From contig JBKGXV010000003.1 of NCBI GenBank assembly GCA_046546375.1, forward strand, positions 42,571 to 106,570: a stretch of 64,000 nt of DNA. Direction: 5' to 3'. Origin of the DNA: JAEZKC01 sp046546375. Lineage in GTDB: Bacteria > Fibrobacterota > Chitinivibrionia > Chitinivibrionales > Chitinispirillaceae. The notes under the pieces are model-generated. The model searched no databases. It was not told the origin of the DNA and saw nothing but the letters and a program-made list of their open reading frames with translations. Positions 25,421-34,527 of this stretch are shown one piece after another. The first letter of the stretch is position 1. Each line of letters begins with the position of its first letter. The position numbers and the translations under genes were made by a program.

Positions 25421-27148
25421 TTGAAAAAAACTGGTGCACAGATTATCGTAGACGCCTTGATCAAAGAAGAGGTGAAAGTAATATTCGGCTATCCGGGTGG
25501 TGTGGTGATTCCCATCTTCGATGTGCTGTACGACACCAAAGAGCTCACCTTTATGCTCACCCGCCATGAACAGGGTGCAGCTCATGCGGCCGACGGCTAT
25601 GCCCGAGCCACGGGTGATGTAGGGGTGTGTATCGCCACTTCCGGTCCGGGGGCCACCAATATAATGACCGGACTTGCCACTGCATTTCTGGATTCCATCC
25701 CTATGGTGGCGATTACCGGACAGGTCGCCTCACCACTGCTAGGAACCGATGCATTCCAGGAGGCGGATATAGTCGGGATCAGCCGGCCTATCACAAAGCA
25801 TAATTTCCTGGTGAAATCGGTGGAGGAGCTACCTCTGGTTTTAAAGCAGGCATTTCATATAGCCCGTACGGGAAGACCCGGACCTGTTTTGGTGGATATA
25901 CCTGTAGATGTGAGCAGAGCCTTTCTGGAAAACTACGAGTACCCCTCAAAGGTTGCGATGCGCAGTTACAGACCCAATACCGTCGGGCATCCAAAGCAGA
26001 TAGAAAAGGCTGCCAAGGCCATTGCAGATTCAAAGAAGCCCGTAATTTTTGCCGGCGGAGGAATCATTCATTCCAAAGCTCACGAAGAGCTTAAGAAATT
26101 CGCCGAGATCACCAATATTCCGGTGACAACCACGTTCATGGGACTTGGGGGATTTCCGGGTGATCATCCTCTCTTTATCGGAATGCCGGGTATGCACGGT
26201 TCAAAGTGTGCCAATTACGCTCTGCAGGAGTGCGATCTGATCATCTCCGTAGGCGCTCGTTTCGATGACAGGGTTACCGGGCATGTGGCCCGCTTCGCAC
26301 CCAACGCTTCCATTGTCCATATGGATATAGATCCGGCCGCCATATCCAAAATCATCAAAGTTGATGTGCCGGTGGTTGGTGATGCCAAAAACATTCTTAA
26401 TGCACTCATTGGAATCGTGAAGCCCCGCTCGGCTGATTCCTGGAATGAAAAGGTCGATTCCTGGAAAGGCGAAAAGCTTTTCACCTACACTCCTTCCGAA
26501 AAAGTGATAAAGCCTCAGGCGGTGGTGGAGAGCATCAGCGAGATGACAAAAGGGGATGCGCTTATCTGCACCGAGGTGGGACAGCATCAGATGTGGGCCG
26601 CTCAGTATTTCAAATACAAAAAGCCCCGCACACTGATCTCCTCCGGGGGGCTTGGAACCATGGGTTTTGGTCTGCCAGCGGCAATGGGTGCGGCTATGAC
26701 AAATCCGGGAGTACCCGTGTTCGATATAGCCGGAGACGGTTCAATACAGATGAATATACAGGAGCTTGCAACTGTTTCCATAAATCGCATTCCTGTGAAA
26801 ATCGTGATACTCAACAACAGTTATCTGGGAATGGTGCGTCAGTGGCAGGAGCTTTTCTTCAACAGACGCTACAGCGCAACCTGTCTCAAACGAGCTGTTA
26901 TGTGTGAGGACTGCGCGGGACCGCAGGGATGCGAGAGGAAATATGTTCCCGATTTCGTTTCCCTGGCACAGAGTTATGATGTGGCGGCATTCCGTACCGA
27001 CAAGCCCTCCGAGATTACATCCGTGCTTCGCAAGGGACTTGAGGTTGACGGACCTGCACTGATGGAATTCATCGTGGCTGCCGAGGAGAATGTCTTTCCC
27101 ATGGTGCCTGCAGGAAAACCAATTGATGAGATTCTGGAGGGATCATGA
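25421..27148 (+). CDS. ilvB: Acetolactate synthase, large (catalytic) subunit
   Basis: A 575-residue ThDP and FAD enzyme. It condenses two pyruvates to acetolactate (valine/leucine) or pyruvate with 2-ketobutyrate (isoleucine). The catalytic E50 (RHEQGAAHAADGYARATG), GPGATN and the ThDP/Mg motif GDGS...ILNN are present. Translation most likely starts at TTG 25421, because GGAGGAG ends five bases before it and no in-frame ATG or GTG fits. An unusual cysteine-rich insert (C488, C495, C498, C504) lies between RRYSAT and VPDFVSLAQSYD; it could bind a metal. It is the first gene of the operon and overlaps ilvN by four bases. Confidence 0.96.
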   Translation: MKKTGAQIIVDALIKEEVKVIFGYPGGVVIPIFDVLYDTKELTFMLTRHEQGAAHAADGYARATGDVGVCIATSGPGATNIMTGLATAFLDSIPMVAITGQVASPLLGTDAFQEADIVGISRPITKHNFLVKSVEELPLVLKQAFHIARTGRPGPVLVDIPVDVSRAFLENYEYPSKVAMRSYRPNTVGHPKQIEKAAKAIADSKKPVIFAGGGIIHSKAHEELKKFAEITNIPVTTTFMGLGGFPGDHPLFIGMPGMHGSKCANYALQECDLIISVGARFDDRVTGHVARFAPNASIVHMDIDPAAISKIIKVDVPVVGDAKNILNALIGIVKPRSADSWNEKVDSWKGEKLFTYTPSEKVIKPQAVVESISEMTKGDALICTEVGQHQMWAAQYFKYKKPRTLISSGGLGTMGFGLPAAMGAAMTNPGVPVFDIAGDGSIQMNIQELATVSINRIPVKIVILNNSYLGMVRQWQELFFNRRYSATCLKRAVMCEDCAGPQGCERKYVPDFVSLAQSYDVAAFRTDKPSEITSVLRKGLEVDGPALMEFIVAAEENVFPMVPAGKPIDEILEGS

Positions 27149-27627
27149 GCACTCATACTATTTCCATATTGACAGAGAATCACAGTGGTTCACTGTCCCG
27201 TATTGCGGGACTGTTTTCAAGCAGAGGGTACAACATTTCTTCACTGACGGTGGCCGAGACCGATGATCCCACCGTGGCCCGTATGACAATTGTGGTCAGC
27301 GGGGAGGAGGGGATTCTTGAGCAGATAGTGAAGCAGCTCAACAAGCTCGTGGATGTCATAAAGGTGGTGGATTTCAAAGAGGAATCCATTATCGAACGTG
27401 AACTGATCCTTGTGCGGGTCGACGCTGCAAAGAGCAGCCGCCATGAGGTGATCGAGATTGCGAATCTGTTTCTGGCCAGGGTGGCGGCGGTGTCCGCCGG
27501 GTCGGTGACTCTTGAGCTTACAGGAGAAAAACAGTTTGTGGATGACTTCATCGTCATGCTCAAACCATACGGAATAAAGGAAATCGTGCGCTCGGGTGCA
27601 GTGGCGATTGCAAGGTCCAGAAAATAA
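27145..27627 (+). CDS. ilvN: Acetolactate synthase, small (regulatory) subunit
   Basis: The 160-residue regulatory subunit has an N-terminal ACT domain (HTISILTENHSGSLSRIAGLFSSRGYNISSLTVAET) that normally binds valine for feedback inhibition. A C-terminal domain follows (RELILVRVDAAKSSRHEVIEIANLF). Length and order are those of IlvN/IlvH. Its ATG overlaps the ilvB stop (ATGA), which couples translation and favours equal amounts of the two subunits. A 98-base gap separates it from ilvC. Confidence 0.95.
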   Translation: MSTHTISILTENHSGSLSRIAGLFSSRGYNISSLTVAETDDPTVARMTIVVSGEEGILEQIVKQLNKLVDVIKVVDFKEESIIERELILVRVDAAKSSRHEVIEIANLFLARVAAVSAGSVTLELTGEKQFVDDFIVMLKPYGIKEIVRSGAVAIARSRK

Positions 27628-27725
27628 CCGTTTACGGATGGTGCTTTCCGCAGTTCCGTGCACGTGTGCGGAGGTACGGTTCGTGAATTTTTCACTTTTT
27701 CACATTTAGTAAGGAGCCCTTAATT

Positions 27726-28829
27726 ATGGCAGTGATCGATTTCGGCGGTGTCAAGGAGGATGTGGTAACCCGTAAGGAGTACACCTTGGCCAAAGCACGC
27801 AAAGCTCTCAAAAAGGAGACTATAGCGGTTATCGGATACGGTGTGCAGGGGCCTGCCCAGGCGCTCAACCTAATGGATAATGGTTTCAATGTCATTATCG
27901 GTCAGTCAAAGAAGTTCAAAAAGGACTGGGACAGAGCTGTAAAGGACGGATGGGTACCGGGTAAGACACTTTTCGAGGTGGAGGAAGCTGTCGAACAGGG
28001 AACCATCATCAAAATGCTCGTCTCGGACGCCGCTCAGATGTCTATATGGAAAAGTGTGAAGAAGCATCTTCATGAAGGTGATGCGCTTTATTTCTCACAC
28101 GGATTCTCTGTGGTATACAAGGAACAGACCAAAGTGATTCCTCCGGAAAATGTGGATGTTATCCTGGTCGCTCCCAAAGGCAGCGGCACATCAGTCCGCC
28201 GCAACTTCCTCTCCGGTGCAGGAATCAACTCAAGCTATGCGGTGTTTCAGGACTACACCGGCAGAGCGGAAGAACGTTGTAAAGCTCTGGGTATCGGTAT
28301 CGGATCCGGATATCTGTTCCCCACTACTTTCGAAAAGGAAGTGTACAGTGATCTGACCGGAGAACGCGGTGTGCTTATGGGGGCCCTGGCCGGTATCATG
28401 GAAGCTCAGTATCAGGTGCTGCGCAAAGCCGGACACAGCCCCAGCGAGGCTTTCAATGAAACAGTGGAGGAGCTTACCCAGAGTCTTATCCGTCTTGTGG
28501 ACGAGAACGGAATGGACTGGATGTACTCCAATTGTTCCGCAACTGCTCAGCGCGGAGCTCTCGACTGGAAGCCCAAGTTCAAGAAAGCAACCCTGCCGGT
28601 GTTCAGGGATCTCTACAAGTCTGTAAAAAGCGGCAGTGAAACCAGACGTGTTCTGAATGTGTGCGGAAGGGCCAATTACAAAGAACGTCTGGACAAGGAG
28701 CTTACCGCCATAAGAGAGTCTGAAATGTGGCAGGCTGGACAAGCTGTCCGCGACCTCCGTCCCAAGACAAAAGCCCGCGAAGTCACAAAGGGAACAAAAG
28801 GCATCAAGGGACGGGGCGGAAACCAATAA
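27726..28829 (+). CDS. ilvC: Ketol-acid reductoisomerase
   Basis: The 367-residue enzyme rearranges and reduces acetolactate or acetohydroxybutyrate to the dihydroxy acids, using Mg and NAD(P)H. The Rossmann loop is GYGVQGPAQALNLMDNGFNVIIGQSKKFKKDW. The metal-binding acidic residues are in SDLTGERGVLMGALAGIMEAQYQVL and NETVEELTQSL. It is longer than the common 330-residue class I enzyme, with a lysine- and glycine-rich C-terminal tail (KAREVTKGTKGIKGRGGNQ), as in some eukaryote/Bacteroidota-like forms. AAGGAG lies eight bases before the ATG. Confidence 0.95.
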   Translation: MAVIDFGGVKEDVVTRKEYTLAKARKALKKETIAVIGYGVQGPAQALNLMDNGFNVIIGQSKKFKKDWDRAVKDGWVPGKTLFEVEEAVEQGTIIKMLVSDAAQMSIWKSVKKHLHEGDALYFSHGFSVVYKEQTKVIPPENVDVILVAPKGSGTSVRRNFLSGAGINSSYAVFQDYTGRAEERCKALGIGIGSGYLFPTTFEKEVYSDLTGERGVLMGALAGIMEAQYQVLRKAGHSPSEAFNETVEELTQSLIRLVDENGMDWMYSNCSATAQRGALDWKPKFKKATLPVFRDLYKSVKSGSETRRVLNVCGRANYKERLDKELTAIRESEMWQAGQAVRDLRPKTKAREVTKGTKGIKGRGGNQ

Positions 28830-28854
28830 TAATTGGTTCACATTAAGAAAAAGA

Positions 28855-28887
28855 ATGCAACCCGGTTCGATCTTGACCGGGTTGCAT
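28855..28887 (+). other. Perfect 12-bp stem-loop between ilvC and leuA
   Basis: ATGCAACCCGGT (28855-28866) and ACCGGGTTGCAT (28876-28887) form a perfect stem with a 9-base loop. No T run follows, so it is unlikely to terminate strongly on the plus strand. It could stabilise or process the mRNA and set different levels of ilvC and leuA. It ends 22 bases before leuA. Confidence 0.7.
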
Positions 28888-28909
28888 TGAATGATCGGAA
28901 AAGAGAGTT

Positions 28910-30466
28910 ATGAAGAGAGACAGAATAGTTGTATTTGATACCACTTTGCGTGATGGTGAGCAGGCGCTGCCTTCAAGCCTTTCTGTGGAGCAGAAACTCC
29001 GTATTGCCAAGCAGCTGGCTCGGCTGAAGGTGGATGTCATTGAAGCCGGTTTTCCTATTTCCTCTCCCGGTGATTTCGAATCTGTCTCGACTATTGCCCG
29101 TGAAGTGGAGGGACCGGCGGTCTGCGGCCTTGCCCGGGCTGTGGAAAAGGATATTCTCGCTTGTGCAAAAGCGGTCAAGCCCGCTGAGAAACCCAGAATA
29201 CATACTTTCATTGGAACCTCAGCTATCCACACCGAAAAAAAACTGAGAAAGTCCGAAGAGGAGATTCTTTCTCTGGTTACAGACAGTGTCAAACTTGCAA
29301 GGCGCCATTGCGGTGATGTGGAATTCTCCGCAGAGGATGCGGGGAGAACCGGTGTGGATTTTCTCTGCCGGGTTGTGGAGACTGCGATCAATGCCGGTGC
29401 TCAGACCATAAACATTCCCGATACCGTGGGATATACCACTCCCGAACAGTTTGCTCTTATAATCGATCAACTGTTCAACAGAGTTCCCAATGCTGACAAA
29501 GCTATCATATCGGTACATTGTCACAACGACCTGGGAATGGCAACTGCCAATTCTCTCACTGCTGTTGCTCACGGTGCACGTCAGGTGGAGTGCACGATGA
29601 ACGGCATCGGAGAGAGAGCCGGGAATGCCGCTCTGGAAGAGATCGCCATGTCCTTAAAGGTAAGAAAGGATCTTTTCAAGGCGGAAACGGGGATCGACAC
29701 CAAGGAGATCGTGCGTACAAGCAGACTCGTCCGGGATGTGTGCAATATGCCCGTGCAGCCCAACAAAGCTGTAGTGGGAAGCAATGCTTTCGCTCACTCC
29801 TCGGGAATACACCAGGACGGAGTTCTCAAGGCCAAAAAAACTTACGAAATCATGACTCCCCAGTCGGTGGGACTCAAGGAAAACCGTATGAATCTCACCA
29901 GCCGTTCCGGCAGCCATATGGTGAAATCCAGACTGGCCTCTCTGGGGTATTCGGAAGAGGATTATGATCTGGCGAGCTTTTACAACAAATTCAAAGATCT
30001 GGCCGACAAAAAGGGAACGGTATACGATGATGATCTGATTGTGCTTATGGAATCCACCAGCAGCGAGGATCTTGAAGATACCTACATTCTTGATTATCTC
30101 AATGTTTCAAGCGGCAAGGGAACCGTTCCCACTGCGACAGCGCGCATATCGGTGGACGGCAAGCTGCATCAGGAAGCCGCCTGTGGCGACGGTGCGGTGG
30201 ATGCGGCTACAAAGGCCATTGACAGAATTGTGGGATTCAAAATCAACATCGATGATTTCCATATTGATGCGGTTACCCAGGGAAGAGAAGCCCAGGGGCG
30301 GGTGGCCATAAGCGGAACAACTTCCGAAGGTACATTCGTGGGCAACGGAACCAGCACTGATATCGTGGAGGCTTCCGCGCTTGCCTATATGGACATTATA
30401 AACAAAATTGTGCGTCTTAAAAAATTCGGGCGCAAAGTTGCCAAAGTGAAATCAGTCCGGCTGTAA
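28910..30466 (+). CDS. leuA: 2-isopropylmalate synthase (type 1)
   Basis: A 518-residue condensing enzyme (acetyl-CoA plus 2-ketoisovalerate), committed to leucine. The TIM barrel begins VVFDTTLRDGEQALPSSLS, with metal ligands in VHCHNDLGMATANSL and the CTMNGIGERAGNAALEE segment. The linker has SSGIHQDGVLK. The C-terminal LeuA regulatory domain (ARISVDGKLHQEAACGDGAVDAATKAID to the end) can bind leucine. It is fourth in the ilv-leu operon. A second, differently built LeuA lies at 41570. Confidence 0.93.
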   Translation: MKRDRIVVFDTTLRDGEQALPSSLSVEQKLRIAKQLARLKVDVIEAGFPISSPGDFESVSTIAREVEGPAVCGLARAVEKDILACAKAVKPAEKPRIHTFIGTSAIHTEKKLRKSEEEILSLVTDSVKLARRHCGDVEFSAEDAGRTGVDFLCRVVETAINAGAQTINIPDTVGYTTPEQFALIIDQLFNRVPNADKAIISVHCHNDLGMATANSLTAVAHGARQVECTMNGIGERAGNAALEEIAMSLKVRKDLFKAETGIDTKEIVRTSRLVRDVCNMPVQPNKAVVGSNAFAHSSGIHQDGVLKAKKTYEIMTPQSVGLKENRMNLTSRSGSHMVKSRLASLGYSEEDYDLASFYNKFKDLADKKGTVYDDDLIVLMESTSSEDLEDTYILDYLNVSSGKGTVPTATARISVDGKLHQEAACGDGAVDAATKAIDRIVGFKINIDDFHIDAVTQGREAQGRVAISGTTSEGTFVGNGTSTDIVEASALAYMDIINKIVRLKKFGRKVAKVKSVRL

Positions 30467-30512
30467 ACCGTGACTATTACATATCACACCCTTTTTGGAA
30501 GGATCTGATGAA

Positions 30513-31574
30513 ATGAAGTCGTACAATATCGCTCTTATGGGAGGGGATGGAACCGGTCCTGAAGTACTTCGTGAAGGTGTAAAGGTTCTGGATGCCGCAG
30601 CTTCCAAGTTTGATCTCAAATTCAACTATACCGATTATGATTTCGGTGGTGACCGCTACCTGAAAACAGGTGAGACTCTGACTCAGTCCAATATAGATGA
30701 ACTTGCCAAGCAGGATGCGATTTTCCTCGGAGCAATCGGACATCCCGATGTGAAGCCCGGTATTCTCGAAGTCGGTATTCTGCTCAAACTTCGTTTCGCA
30801 CTCGATCAGTACATCAACCTGCGTCCGGTAAAGCTTTATCCCAATGTGGAAACTCCGCTCAAGGACAAGGGACCCGAACACATCGACTTTGTGGTGATCC
30901 GTGAAAACAGCGGCGGTATCTATACCGGTATGGGCGGTGCCACCATGGTGGGTACACAGAATGAAATCGCAACTCAGGTGATGTGTTATTCGCGTCCGGT
31001 GGTGGAGCGCTGCATCCGCTACGCATACGAATACACCCGTAAACGCAACAGGAAAAAGCTTCTGACACTTGTGCACAAATGCAACGTTCTTACCAATGTG
31101 GGTGATCTGTGGGTCAGAACTCATGAAGAGGTGGGAAATGCAGACTATCAGGATATAAAACAGGACTACAATCATGTTGACGCCTGTACCATGTGGATGG
31201 TGAAAAGTCCTGAATTCTACGATGTGATTGTGACTTCAAATCTCTTCGGAGATATCATCACCGATCTGGGCGCCATGGTTCAGGGGGGGATGGGAATCGC
31301 TGCGGGCGGTAACATAAATCCTGATGGCGTATCCATGTTCGAGCCTATCGGCGGTAGCGCTCCGAAGTACACCGGTCAGAATATTATCAATCCTCTGGCT
31401 GCGATCTGTGCGGGGGGAATGATGCTTGAAACCCTGGGTGAATCCGAAGCTGCTGCAGCGATAGACAAAGCAGTACATGATACTCTTGCTTCCGGTAAGA
31501 TCAAAAGTCTTTCTGCCGGACGGATGGGAATGGCTACCAGTGAAATAGGTGACCTGGTCGCTTCCCGGATCTGA
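30513..31574 (+). CDS. leuB: 3-isopropylmalate dehydrogenase family
   Basis: A 353-residue beta-decarboxylating dehydrogenase. Family motifs are GGDGTGPEVL at the start, FVVIRENSGGIYTG with the substrate-binding arginine, HKCNVLTNVGDLW with the catalytic lysine, VTSNLFGDIITDLGA and GGSAPKYTGQNIINP. The position between leuA and cimA makes isopropylmalate the expected substrate, although 3-methylmalate in the citramalate route, or isocitrate-like acids, fit the family too. The ATG at 30513 has GGAAGGA about nine bases upstream; an in-frame TTG at 30495 is less likely. leuC and leuD are absent from the window. Confidence 0.88.
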   Translation: MKSYNIALMGGDGTGPEVLREGVKVLDAAASKFDLKFNYTDYDFGGDRYLKTGETLTQSNIDELAKQDAIFLGAIGHPDVKPGILEVGILLKLRFALDQYINLRPVKLYPNVETPLKDKGPEHIDFVVIRENSGGIYTGMGGATMVGTQNEIATQVMCYSRPVVERCIRYAYEYTRKRNRKKLLTLVHKCNVLTNVGDLWVRTHEEVGNADYQDIKQDYNHVDACTMWMVKSPEFYDVIVTSNLFGDIITDLGAMVQGGMGIAAGGNINPDGVSMFEPIGGSAPKYTGQNIINPLAAICAGGMMLETLGESEAAAAIDKAVHDTLASGKIKSLSAGRMGMATSEIGDLVASRI

Positions 31575-31702
31575 ATCTGATTTTGTAAGGGCGGTGGTTT
31601 TCTGCCGCCGCCTGTTTGTATAAGAAACGACAATGCGTGACGGCACCGGAAGGAAAAAATTCGGGTTTATGGCCGTTGTGCTCAAGAGGAATGCTGGAAA
31701 AT

Positions 31703-33286
31703 ATGGCGACAGACAGACACAAAGTGGATCTTTACGATACCACTCTGCGAGACGGAAATCAGGCTTTGGGAATAAGTCTTTCCCTGAATGACAAGCTCAG
31801 CATCGCTGAAAAGCTTGACGATATCGGTATGAACTACATAGAGGGCGGGTGGCCCAATCCGACAAATACTGTCGATACGGAATTCTATGCCCGTTCCCGG
31901 AAACTCAGTCTCAAGGCCAAAATTGCCGCCTTCGGAAGCACAAGAAGGCCCGGTAACAAAGTGGAAGATGATCCTTTCATGAAAATGCTCATTTCCACCG
32001 GTGCACCAGTGGCCACCATTTTCGGCAAAACCTGGGATCTGCATGTGAAGCAGGTGATAAATACCACCTTGGAGGAGAATCTGGCGATGATTGCCGATTC
32101 CGTGCGCTTTCTCAAAAAGCATATGGATGAGGTTATCTACGATGCGGAGCATTTTTTCGACGGGTACAAGGCCAATGCAGAATACTCCATACAGACTCTC
32201 ATTGCTGCAAAGGACGCCGGTGCCGATTGTGTGGTGCTGTGCGACACCAATGGGGGACTTCTTCCGGATGAATTTCTGAAAATATTCAGAGAAGTCAAAG
32301 AGAAGGTTGATGTGAAACTCGGTATCCATATGCATAACGATTGCGGGTGTGCGGAAGCCTCAACCTGTCTGGGGGTTCTGGAGGGGGCGCAGCATTTTCA
32401 GGGTACGATGAACGGACTTGGGGAACGGTGCGGCAATGCCAATCTCTGCACCATTATACCAAATCTGCAGATAAAGAGAGGGTTTGAGCTTGTGACCCCT
32501 CAGCAGCTCAAGCTGTTCAGCGCAGCATCGGTTTACGTTGCGGAGCTGGCGAACACGACTCCCAATATCAGACATCCCTATGTCGGAGAAGCTGCGTTTT
32601 CTCACAAGGCTGGAGCTCATGCGGACGGTGTACGAAAGGTGAGTCAGTCATTCGAGCATGTGGAGCCTGAAGTGGTGGGTAACTCAAGGCAGTTTGTAGT
32701 GAGTGATCAGGCCGGATCAAGTACCATTCTGGAAAAGCTGGCTACTATAAAGCCCGGACTTGATAAAAAGGATCCCTCAGTGAAGGAGCTTCTTTTGAAG
32801 ATAAAGGAAATGGAAGCTGTGGGATATCAGTTCGAAGCTGCAAACGGATCTTTTGAGCTCATTGCCCGTGAGATGCTGGGGCAGTTCAAGGAACCCTTCA
32901 GTGTGAAATCTTTCAGAGTGATAGAGGAGAAGCATGAGAATGGGGATGCCTACTCCGAAGCTACAATACAGGTCACCGAAGATGGTGTACTGGAGCATAC
33001 TGCAGCAGAAGGGGACGGTCCCGTTAATGCTTTGGATAACGCCCTGCGCAAAGCTCTGGTAGAGTTTTTTCCTTCCATAAAAGATGTGCGTCTCGAGGAT
33101 TACAAAGTACGTGTTCTTAATGGAAGGGAAGGGACGGAAGCCAAGGTTCGGGTCTTGATAGAGTCCTCGGATGTAATAGACAGATGGGGAACTGTGGGAG
33201 TTAGCACGAATATCATCGAGGCTTCCTGGCTCGCTCTTATCGACAGCGTAAAATATAAATTGATGAAAGACGCATTAGAAAAATAG
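31703..33286 (+). CDS. cimA: (R)-citramalate synthase
   Basis: A COG0119 enzyme of about 527 residues that joins pyruvate and acetyl-CoA to citramalate, the threonine-independent entry to isoleucine. KVDLYDTTLRDGNQALGISLSLNDKLSIAEKLDDIGMNYIEGGWPNPTN is the CimA-type N-terminus (GG[WY]P, not AGFP). Metal ligands are in IHMHNDCGCAEAS, then GTMNGLGERCGNANL, and a C-terminal regulatory domain with ARVLIES follows. The start is ambiguous: ATG 31691 and ATG 31703 are both in frame. It lies between leuB and ilvE. Confidence 0.88.
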   Translation: MATDRHKVDLYDTTLRDGNQALGISLSLNDKLSIAEKLDDIGMNYIEGGWPNPTNTVDTEFYARSRKLSLKAKIAAFGSTRRPGNKVEDDPFMKMLISTGAPVATIFGKTWDLHVKQVINTTLEENLAMIADSVRFLKKHMDEVIYDAEHFFDGYKANAEYSIQTLIAAKDAGADCVVLCDTNGGLLPDEFLKIFREVKEKVDVKLGIHMHNDCGCAEASTCLGVLEGAQHFQGTMNGLGERCGNANLCTIIPNLQIKRGFELVTPQQLKLFSAASVYVAELANTTPNIRHPYVGEAAFSHKAGAHADGVRKVSQSFEHVEPEVVGNSRQFVVSDQAGSSTILEKLATIKPGLDKKDPSVKELLLKIKEMEAVGYQFEAANGSFELIAREMLGQFKEPFSVKSFRVIEEKHENGDAYSEATIQVTEDGVLEHTAAEGDGPVNALDNALRKALVEFFPSIKDVRLEDYKVRVLNGREGTEAKVRVLIESSDVIDRWGTVGVSTNIIEASWLALIDSVKYKLMKDALEK

Positions 33287-33325
33287 GATTCATACTAGAA
33301 AAACCATCATTGAAGGTTGGTGAAT

Positions 33326-34342
33326 ATGGCACCACAGATCGACTGGCAGAATCTCGAATTTCAATATATCCAGACAGACTCCTACATGCGGGCCGATTAT
33401 GTCGACGGTGAATGGAGTGAACTGAAGGTCTGTAAAGATCCTATGTTCAATATTCATGTTGCTGCCACCTGTTTGCATTATGGACAGGCTTGTTTCGAGG
33501 GACTGAAGGCGTTTCGACGCAAGGACGGATCTGTTGCAGTTTTCCGTCCGGAAGAGAATGCACGCAGGCTTGCTGATACCGCAGAGAGGGTTGTCATGCA
33601 GGCCCCGTCTGAAGCGATGTTTATCGAGGCTGTCAAAAAAGTCGTGGAACTGAACAGTGACTGGATTCCTCCCTACGGAACAGGTGCCAGTTTCTATATT
33701 CGACCGCTTCTTATCGGTACCAGTGCACAGATTGGACTCAATCCCTCAAAGGAGTATACCTTTCTTGTTCTTGGAATGCCTGTGGGACCGTATTATAAAA
33801 ATGGATTCTTTCCTGTGAATGCCTATGTGCAGGATTCTTATGATCGGGCAGCTCCCAACGGTGTCGGCTGTGTGAAAGTGGCCGGAAACTATGCGGCAGG
33901 AATGCTTGGAGACATTGAAGGAAAAGCCAAAGGGTATTCGATTTGTCTTTACCTCGATGCTGCGCAGCACCAGTTCATTGACGAATTCGGGACGTCTAAT
34001 TTTTTCGGTATAACTTATGACAATCGATTCGTGACACCTGAATCCAATTCCATTCTTCCTTCCATTACCAACAAGAGCGTTCAGACTATTGCTGCGGATT
34101 TCGGGTTCGAAGTGGAGCGCAGACAAATCCATTTTGATGAACTCTCCGATTTCAGGGAAGTTGGTGCTTGTGGAACCGCGGCAGTGATCACCCCGGTTCA
34201 CTCCATAACCAGAGGAGACAAAGTTTTCACTTTCGGTAAAGAGAACGAGGTAGGTGAAACGCTTGTGAGAATTTATAAGGAAATTCAGGGAATTCAGTAC
34301 GGAGAAATTGAAGACCGCTATGACTGGATGATGCCTGTGTGA
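33326..34342 (+). CDS. ilvE: Branched-chain amino acid aminotransferase
   Basis: This PLP fold-type IV enzyme (338 residues) makes the last step to valine, leucine and isoleucine. It shows CLHYGQACFEGLKAFRRKDGSV, FYIRPLLIG, the cofactor lysine in GCVKVAGNYAAG, the phosphate-binding DEFGTSNFFGI and the late REVGACGTAAVITP. This is the longer, eukaryote/Bacillus BCAT form. The ATG at 33326 is preferred; GAAGG and GGTTGG lie upstream. It is the last gene of the operon; a hairpin follows seven bases after the stop. Confidence 0.94.
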   Translation: MAPQIDWQNLEFQYIQTDSYMRADYVDGEWSELKVCKDPMFNIHVAATCLHYGQACFEGLKAFRRKDGSVAVFRPEENARRLADTAERVVMQAPSEAMFIEAVKKVVELNSDWIPPYGTGASFYIRPLLIGTSAQIGLNPSKEYTFLVLGMPVGPYYKNGFFPVNAYVQDSYDRAAPNGVGCVKVAGNYAAGMLGDIEGKAKGYSICLYLDAAQHQFIDEFGTSNFFGITYDNRFVTPESNSILPSITNKSVQTIAADFGFEVERRQIHFDELSDFREVGACGTAAVITPVHSITRGDKVFTFGKENEVGETLVRIYKEIQGIQYGEIEDRYDWMMPV

Positions 34343-34348
34343 TTTTTT

Positions 34349-34372
34349 CTGACCGGCTATTTAGCCGGTCAG
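34349..34372 (+). terminator. Hairpin at the end of the ilv-leu operon
   Basis: CTGACCGGCT (34349-34358), loop ATTT, AGCCGGTCAG (34363-34372): ten perfect pairs, beginning seven bases after the ilvE stop. The T run (CCTTTTTG) is offset by about ten bases, so termination may be partial. The interval to 34527 contains nothing else recognisable. Confidence 0.65.
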
Positions 34373-34527
34373 AGTTCCCTCCTTTTTGTCTTTCTGATTC
34401 CCGCTGTGGCTTATCTCTAACCTACACTTCTGCTTGAAATGCAGTGGTTTGAAGAGTAAAATCTATCTGATACCAGTCTCTTTCAAATCATGCTTTCGGG
34501 TTAACTGTCTTGGTGTTTTTTCAGAAG

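Noticed and set aside
26636..26660. CTCCTCCGGGG-like text inside ilvB, similar to a REP arm
   Set aside because: No partner arm is present, and the sequence encodes the conserved SSGGLGTMG segment.
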